A DNA stretch of 11,524 nt, from positions 1 to 11,524 of the forward strand of contig JAGCTA010000525.1 in NCBI GenBank assembly GCA_017963875.1, written 5' to 3'. The translations under genes were made by a program, and so were the position numbers. Positions 6,173 through 11,524 of the stretch are shown in pieces. The first letter of the stretch is position 1, and every line of letters begins with the position of its first letter. The notes below the pieces were generated by a model. That model did no database searches and was not told the origin of the DNA. It was given only the letters and a program-made list of their open reading frames with translations. This DNA is from Victivallales bacterium (GTDB lineage Bacteria > Verrucomicrobiota > Lentisphaeria > Oligosphaerales > Oligosphaeraceae).

Positions 6173-9100
6173 ATGGATGACCGACAGCGAGTTTTGTCCT
6201 ACCCGCAGGATGAAGGACTGTACCATTTCAGTAATGAGCACGACGCCTGTGGCGTCGGCATGGTAGTGGATTTAAATGGCGCATCACGCCATGACATATT
6301 AATAAAAGGACTAACTGTCCTGAAGCGTCTTCAGCATCGTGGTGCGGCGGGCAGTGATGCCCTGTCAGGTGACGGTGCGGGGTTGTTGTGCGTGATTCCG
6401 CATGAGTTCTTTCAGCGTGAACTGGCTGGCATTCTGCCAGCGGCGGGACAGTATGCTTTGGGGATGATTTTCAATGGCGTCGGCGAGGAAGCCGCGCTGG
6501 AGGCCATCATTGAAGAGGAAGGATGCAGGATTCTGGCATGGCGTGACGTTCCCACGGATCCGTCCCAACTCGGTGAGCAGGCACGCCAAAGCCGCCCCGC
6601 CATCCGCCAGATTTTCATTGAGTCGCGCCAAGGGCTGTCAGGCGATGCATTGGAGCGCAAGGTCTTCATCATCCGCCGTCGTCTGGAGCGCGAACTTCTG
6701 GACGTGTATTTCCCGAGTTTCAGTACGCGCACTGTCGTGTACAAAGGGCTGATGCTGGCACCGCAGATGGAGTCTTTCTACAAGGACCTGGCTGACGAGT
6801 CGTTTGCCTCGCCCCTTGTCCTAGTCCATCAGCGGTACAGTACCAACACGTTTCCGACATGGCCGCTCGCCCATCCGTACCGCTATCTTGCGCACAACGG
6901 CGAAATCAATACGTTGCGGGGCAATCTAAATCATGCCCGCACACGCGAGTTTTTCCTCAAATGCGACCTTTTCGGCGATGAACTTCGAAAAGTCCTGCCT
7001 CTAATCGATGAAAGGCAGAATGACTCCGCCTGCCTGGACAACATGGTCGAACTGCTGACGCTGACAGGACGCTGGCTGCCCCATGTGATGCTGATGCTCA
7101 TTCCACAGGCATGGGGTGTCAACTATCACATGACAAAGGATATCTGCGGCTTCTTCGACTACCATTCTGCCTTGGTGGAGCCGTGGGACGGCCCAGCCGC
7201 CGTCACGTTCACGGATGGAAGAGGCGCTGGAGCCATGCTTGACCGCAACGGACTGCGCCCTGCGCGCTATTCGTTGACAAAAGACGGTTTGTTCGTACTT
7301 GCGTCCGAAACGGGCGTGTTTGACCTGAAGCCAGAGGAAATCGTATGCAGAGGACGGTTGAAGCCAGGCGAAATCCTGTGGTGTGACCTGAACGCACATC
7401 GTCTGGTACTGGACGCCGAACTGAAGAACACTATCGCCAGGCAGGCACCGTATCGCCGTTGGGCGAAGGAAAACAAGATTCCAGTGGCGGGAATGTTCGA
7501 ATCCATTGCTGCGGCCCATGTCATGGAGGGGCTGAAGGAACGCCAGCGGCTTTTCGGCTGGACGCAGGAGGATATCGAACTGATTGTTCGCCCCATGGTG
7601 GAGACAGGGCATGAACCTGTCGGTTCTATGGGCAATGATGCGGCCCTCGCCGTGCTTTCTCCGCGTCCCCAATTGCTTTTCAATTATTTCAAGCAACGTT
7701 TTGCCCAGGTGACCAACCCGCCCATCGATCCCATCCGAGAGGAACTTGTCATGAGTCTGACGACCTATATCGGCAACCATGGCAATATTCTCTCGGAGGA
7801 AGACCACAGAGCAAGCATCGTGCGTCTGGCCCGACCGATTCTCACAGGCGGTGACCTGGCGAGGCTGCTTGTCATGGAAGTGCCTCATATTAAGGTACAG
7901 ACGTTGCCAATCGTCTGGAAAGATGACCTGGCGACCGCTCTGGGAGAACTAGAGCAGGCGGCGGTCGCGGCCGCACGCAGTGGCAAGAGCGTACTTGTGC
8001 TCAGCGACAGAAATGTTCCAGACGGCGAACTCCCCATTCCATCACTGCTGGCGGTTTCCGCTGTCAACCGTGCACTGACGGCGGCGGGGCTTCGACCGCC
8101 CGTCGGTATCATCATTGAATCAGGTGAGGTCAGGGAAGTGATGCACTACGCGTTGCTTCTCGGCTATGGAGCCACAGCCATCCATCCGTATCTGGCCTTG
8201 GAGACCGTTTCCAGCCTCGCGAAAGATGGCGACGCCGCCAAGGCGACTGAAAACTACATTTCCGCTATAGACAAGGGGTTGCTGAAGTGCATGTCCAAAA
8301 TGGGCATCGCGACGTTGCGCAGTTACCGTTCCGCACAGATGTTCGAGGCGCTAGGCCTTGGCGCGGATATTGTAAGGCGCTATTTCCCAGGCACACCGTC
8401 CGCCGTCGGCGGCATTGGCCTTGCCGAAATCGCTGAAGAGACGAGGGCGCGCGTTGAGTCGGCTCGTGGTTCATCGGAAGACAGCCCGTTGTCCGTCGGA
8501 GGGAACTATCGCTGGCGGTCTGTTGGAGAACCGCATCTCGTGACGCCGCTTTCCGTCTGTGCCCTGCACCGAGCCGTCCGCGAGAACGACGCGACCCAGT
8601 ATCAGGCATTTGCCAAGGGAATCAACGAGCCGACGAATCCAATTCGTCTGCGTGATCTTCTTCAGTTCCACAAGGCGGAGCAGCCCGTGCCCATGGAGGA
8701 GGTTGAATCCGTAGAAAGTATCCTGAAGCATTTTGTCGGTGGTGCGATGAGTTTTGGCGCATTGAGTCCTGAGGCGCATGAGGCCATTGCCGTTGCCATG
8801 AACCGCATCGGCTGCATGAGCAACTCTGGCGAAGGCGGTGAGGGACCAGAGCGTGATTTGCCGAATTGCAATGGCGAATGCCGCGCCAGCGCCATCCGCC
8901 AGGTGGCATCTGGCCGTTTTGGGGTAACCATCAACTATCTGGCTCATGCCAAAGACATTCAAATCAAGATGGCCCAAGGCGCAAAGCCAGGAGAAGGAGG
9001 CCAATTACCAGGTGACAAGGTCAACGAGGATATCGCCCGTACACGCCATGCCACTCCGAAAGTCACCTTGATTTCGCCTCCGCCGCACCATGACATCTAT

Positions 9101-10585
9101 TCCATTGAGGATCTCGCGCAGTTGATCCATGACCTGAGAGCCGCCAACGCGGAAGCCAGAATCTCCGTGAAACTCGTTTCAGAAAGCGGCGTCGGAACGG
9201 TCGCGGCGGGCGTCGCGAAGGCACATGCCGACGTGGTCGTCATCTCTGGCCACGATGGAGGCACAGGGGCCGCGCCTCTGAGTTCCATCAAACACACGGG
9301 CATGCCGTGGGAAATCGGTCTGGCGGAAACACACCAGACATTGGTGAAGAACAACTTGCGAGGAAAGGTCAAACTTCAGGTGGATGGACAACTTCGGACA
9401 GGGCGTGACATCGTCATCGCGGCCTTGCTCGGTGCTGAGGAGTTCGGTTTCGCAACCTCATTGCTACTGGCTCTCGGGTGCATGATGTTGCGCCAATGCC
9501 AGGACAACACATGTCCCGCAGGGATCACAACGCAGATTCCTGAAATTCGCAAGCGCTTCCAAGGCAAGCCTGAACATATCATCGCCTATCTACGTTTCAT
9601 TGCGGAGGAAGCGCGTGGCCTTCTCTCGTCGCTCGGTTTGCATTCCCTAGACGAAGCCGTCGGTCGAACCGACCTTCTGGAGGTCAATCCAGCCATGGCT
9701 GTCGGCAAGGCTTCGCAACTTGATTTCGGTCCCATGCTTCACCGTGTGGAAGGCGATGTCATCCGCTGGCAGGGCGAAAGAAATTCCCAGTTGACAATGG
9801 ATGACGAAAAAATCTTCCCTGCGCTTGGAAAGGCGCTTTCGAACTTCAAGCATGCTTCCATCAGTCTTCCAATCGTCAATGCAGAACGCTCCGTGGGGGC
9901 CAGGCTTTCCAGCAAAATCGCGCTGGCCAAAGGCGAAAATGGCTTGCCTGATGACACATGGGAGATGACATTCGATGGTGTCGCAGGTCAGAGTTTCGGC
10001 GCGTTTCTCGCCAAAGGAGTCACATTCCGTCTGAAAGGCGAGGCGAACGACTACGTCGGCAAGGGGATTTCAGGGGGGAAAATCATCATTGTCCCAGACG
10101 AGAAGTGCCTTTGCAAGCCAGATGAGAACGTCATCGCTGGAAACGTCATCGGCTATGGTGGTACAGACGGTGAAATCTACATCAACGGACAGGCGGGTGA
10201 ACGCTTCGCTATCCGCAATAGTGGCTTCAAGGCGGTCGTCGAAGGGGTTGGAGACCATGGCTGCGAATACATGACAGGCGGATGCGTCGTTGTGCTTGGG
10301 CGCACAGGCGTGAATTTTGCGGCTGGCATGACAGGCGGCATCGCCTACGTTCTCGACGAAGACGGCGATTTCGATTTGCGATGCAATCTTGATACCGTTG
10401 ACTTGGAATCCATCAGGGCGGGCTCACCCGAGGAAAAGCAACTGATGGACCTGCTGAAACGTCACGAGACTGCCACGGGCAGCAAAAAGACACAGCATAT
10501 TCTGGCCAACTGGAATGATTTCCGTGGTCGCTTCGTGTGTGTGATGCCAATTGAATACAAGAAAATCATTCGGAGTGGACGATAA
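6173..10585 (+). CDS. gltB: Glutamate synthase (NADPH-type) large subunit
   Basis: GltB takes ammonia from glutamine and adds it to 2-oxoglutarate, giving two glutamates. With glutamine synthetase it forms the GS-GOGAT route of ammonia assimilation. The product has 1470 residues, normal for the family. The N-terminal class II amidotransferase domain starts at Cys26 (DACGVGM), so a 25-residue propeptide is likely removed. It includes HQRYSTNTFPTWPLAHPYRY and LAHNGEINTLRGN. The FMN/2-oxoglutarate domain has GGAMSFGALS, GEGGEGPERD (about 886-895), GAKPGEGGQLPG and SGHDGGTGAAP. The 3Fe-4S cysteines are Cys1103, Cys1109 and Cys1114 (C-x5-C-x4-C in GCMMLRQCQDNTCPAG). The glycine-rich beta-helix domain covers about 1259-1405. 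No key residue is missing. It is driven by the sigma-54 promoter just upstream, faces away from glnN, and its TAA overlaps the gltD ATG. Confidence 0.98.
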   Translation: MDDRQRVLSYPQDEGLYHFSNEHDACGVGMVVDLNGASRHDILIKGLTVLKRLQHRGAAGSDALSGDGAGLLCVIPHEFFQRELAGILPAAGQYALGMIFNGVGEEAALEAIIEEEGCRILAWRDVPTDPSQLGEQARQSRPAIRQIFIESRQGLSGDALERKVFIIRRRLERELLDVYFPSFSTRTVVYKGLMLAPQMESFYKDLADESFASPLVLVHQRYSTNTFPTWPLAHPYRYLAHNGEINTLRGNLNHARTREFFLKCDLFGDELRKVLPLIDERQNDSACLDNMVELLTLTGRWLPHVMLMLIPQAWGVNYHMTKDICGFFDYHSALVEPWDGPAAVTFTDGRGAGAMLDRNGLRPARYSLTKDGLFVLASETGVFDLKPEEIVCRGRLKPGEILWCDLNAHRLVLDAELKNTIARQAPYRRWAKENKIPVAGMFESIAAAHVMEGLKERQRLFGWTQEDIELIVRPMVETGHEPVGSMGNDAALAVLSPRPQLLFNYFKQRFAQVTNPPIDPIREELVMSLTTYIGNHGNILSEEDHRASIVRLARPILTGGDLARLLVMEVPHIKVQTLPIVWKDDLATALGELEQAAVAAARSGKSVLVLSDRNVPDGELPIPSLLAVSAVNRALTAAGLRPPVGIIIESGEVREVMHYALLLGYGATAIHPYLALETVSSLAKDGDAAKATENYISAIDKGLLKCMSKMGIATLRSYRSAQMFEALGLGADIVRRYFPGTPSAVGGIGLAEIAEETRARVESARGSSEDSPLSVGGNYRWRSVGEPHLVTPLSVCALHRAVRENDATQYQAFAKGINEPTNPIRLRDLLQFHKAEQPVPMEEVESVESILKHFVGGAMSFGALSPEAHEAIAVAMNRIGCMSNSGEGGEGPERDLPNCNGECRASAIRQVASGRFGVTINYLAHAKDIQIKMAQGAKPGEGGQLPGDKVNEDIARTRHATPKVTLISPPPHHDIYSIEDLAQLIHDLRAANAEARISVKLVSESGVGTVAAGVAKAHADVVVISGHDGGTGAAPLSSIKHTGMPWEIGLAETHQTLVKNNLRGKVKLQVDGQLRTGRDIVIAALLGAEEFGFATSLLLALGCMMLRQCQDNTCPAGITTQIPEIRKRFQGKPEHIIAYLRFIAEEARGLLSSLGLHSLDEAVGRTDLLEVNPAMAVGKASQLDFGPMLHRVEGDVIRWQGERNSQLTMDDEKIFPALGKALSNFKHASISLPIVNAERSVGARLSSKIALAKGENGLPDDTWEMTFDGVAGQSFGAFLAKGVTFRLKGEANDYVGKGISGGKIIIVPDEKCLCKPDENVIAGNVIGYGGTDGEIYINGQAGERFAIRNSGFKAVVEGVGDHGCEYMTGGCVVVLGRTGVNFAAGMTGGIAYVLDEDGDFDLRCNLDTVDLESIRAGSPEEKQLMDLLKRHETATGSKKTQHILANWNDFRGRFVCVMPIEYKKIIRSGR
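10572..10575 (+). promoter_or_regulatory. Ribosome binding site of gltD inside gltB
   Basis: GGAG within the last codons of gltB, 9 bases before the gltD ATG, which overlaps the gltB TAA as TAATG. Confidence 0.7.
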
Positions 10586-11524
10586 TGAGCAAGACTTTTA
10601 TTGATATTCCCCGTTTGGAACATGTCTATCGACCGATTGACGAAAGAGTAAAAGACTGCTCGGAAGTCGAGGCGACGTTGGACGCCGAGGAAATTCGGCG
10701 TCTCTCCCGCCGTTGCCAGAACTGCGGGCTACCGTACTGCCACGCCATGGGCTGCCCATTGCAGAACGCAGTTCCAGACATGAATCGCGCTGTCATGAAC
10801 GGCGACTGGCGTGGCGCATGGGAGCGTCTCGCCGAAACCAGCCCGTTCCCTGAGTTCACCAGCCGCATCTGCCCTGCGCTTTGCGAGGCATCCTGCTGTC
10901 TTGAAGGCGAAGGGTTCGGAGCAACAAACGTCAGGCAAATTGAAAAGAAGGTCGTTGACACGGCCTTCTCGAACGGCTGGGTCAGGCCGTGGAAGGCGTC
11001 AAAAAGCAACGGCCGTCGTGTGGCGGTCATTGGCGCAGGCCCGTCTGGGCTGGCAGCCGCAGTCAAACTGAACCAACGTGGATACAAGGTGGCTCTCTAC
11101 GACCGCAACGAAAAGCCTGGCGGCCTCCTGCGCTACGGAATCCCATGCTTCAAACTCGACAAATCGCTCATAGACCGTCGCTGGCGGCTGATGGAGGAGT
11201 CTGGAATCGAATTCCACGGCAAGACGGAAATTGGGCAGGATGTGTCAGGAGCCTATCTCCTGAAGCACTATGACGCTGTCATCGTGGCCAACGGCACCCC
11301 TGTGCCACGAGACCTGTCCGTGCCTGGACGCGAACTTCAAGGCATTGTGCAGGCATTGGAACTGCTTGGCGGGCAGAACCGAATGAATACAGGCGAGGCA
11401 TCGTCCACGCCAGTTTCAGGCTATGGGAAGAACGTGCTCATCATTGGCGGCGGCGACACGGGAAACGACTGCGCAGGCACAGTCATCAGGCAGGGCGCCA
11501 CTTCCGTGATGTCCATCGACCTGA
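10585..11524 (+). CDS. gltD: Glutamate synthase small subunit, N-terminal part (cut by window edge)
   Basis: GltD oxidises NAD(P)H through FAD and passes electrons through iron-sulfur clusters to GltB. The first 313 codons are present (family about 450-500) and the frame is open at the right edge. The N-terminal cysteine domain has Cys44, Cys47, Cys52 and Cys57 (RRCQNCGLPYCHAMGCP), and Cys96, Cys100 and Cys104 (RICPALCEASC), the usual ligands for two 4Fe-4S clusters. The FAD-binding motif GAGPSGLAAA is at 150-159, followed by EKPGGLLRYGIP (176-187). The second nucleotide-binding motif GGGDTGNDC is at 288-296. One small oddity is ANGTPVPRDL (235-244), where the family more often has A-x-GAT-x-PRDL. 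The start overlaps the gltB stop by one base (TAATG), a classic sign of coupled translation and matched subunit levels. Confidence 0.97.
   Translation, partial: MSKTFIDIPRLEHVYRPIDERVKDCSEVEATLDAEEIRRLSRRCQNCGLPYCHAMGCPLQNAVPDMNRAVMNGDWRGAWERLAETSPFPEFTSRICPALCEASCCLEGEGFGATNVRQIEKKVVDTAFSNGWVRPWKASKSNGRRVAVIGAGPSGLAAAVKLNQRGYKVALYDRNEKPGGLLRYGIPCFKLDKSLIDRRWRLMEESGIEFHGKTEIGQDVSGAYLLKHYDAVIVANGTPVPRDLSVPGRELQGIVQALELLGGQNRMNTGEASSTPVSGYGKNVLIIGGGDTGNDCAGTVIRQGATSVMSIDL

Noticed and set aside
1..11524. CRISPR arrays, tRNA or rRNA genes, insertion sequences, phage genes
   Set aside because: I saw no spaced long repeats, tRNA-like cloverleaf, transposase motif or terminal repeats. The only repeats are the short ones in the divergent regulatory region.

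Overview
The window is a nitrogen-assimilation locus from a bacterium with moderate GC content, ordinary Shine-Dalgarno sites and TAA stops. It has two divergent gene blocks around a regulatory region of about 0.5 kb. The protein types (type III glutamine synthetase, a long divergent PurF ending in a GDWYFTGDYPTPGG-like tail) and the clustering of purF and carA near gltB/gltD recall Bacteroidota and PVC-group genomes. Two sigma-54 promoters and purine-rich ribosome sites make me lean toward the PVC side (Verrucomicrobiota, Lentisphaerota or Kiritimatiellota). This taxonomic guess is weak and comes from memory of the families.

Leftward block (minus strand, read from 5790 down to 1): a type III glutamine synthetase (glnN), a PurF-like amidophosphoribosyltransferase, carA (carbamoyl-phosphate synthase small subunit) and the start of pyrG (CTP synthase, cut by the window edge). 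Gaps are short (23, 10 and 35 bases), so this looks like one operon. It has one enzyme that makes glutamine followed by three that spend it. The glnN reading frame is broken near its 5' end by two in-frame TAA codons five codons apart. The 45-codon piece upstream and the 645-codon piece downstream are in the same frame and together match the family's normal length.

Rightward block (plus strand): gltB (glutamate synthase large subunit, complete) and gltD (small subunit, cut at the right edge), translationally coupled by a TAATG overlap.

The region 5682-6172 carries a near-perfect sigma-54 promoter facing each way. Midway between them are two TTACA-N5-TGTAA dyads, one of them equidistant (about 171 bases) from both predicted start sites. 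An array of TCTAG-type boxes repeats about every 10 bp just upstream of the gltB promoter. The glnN leader also has two inverted repeats. The likely logic is that an enhancer-binding activator senses nitrogen state and switches on glutamine synthesis, glutamine use and glutamate synthesis together. No rpoN or activator gene is present in the window.
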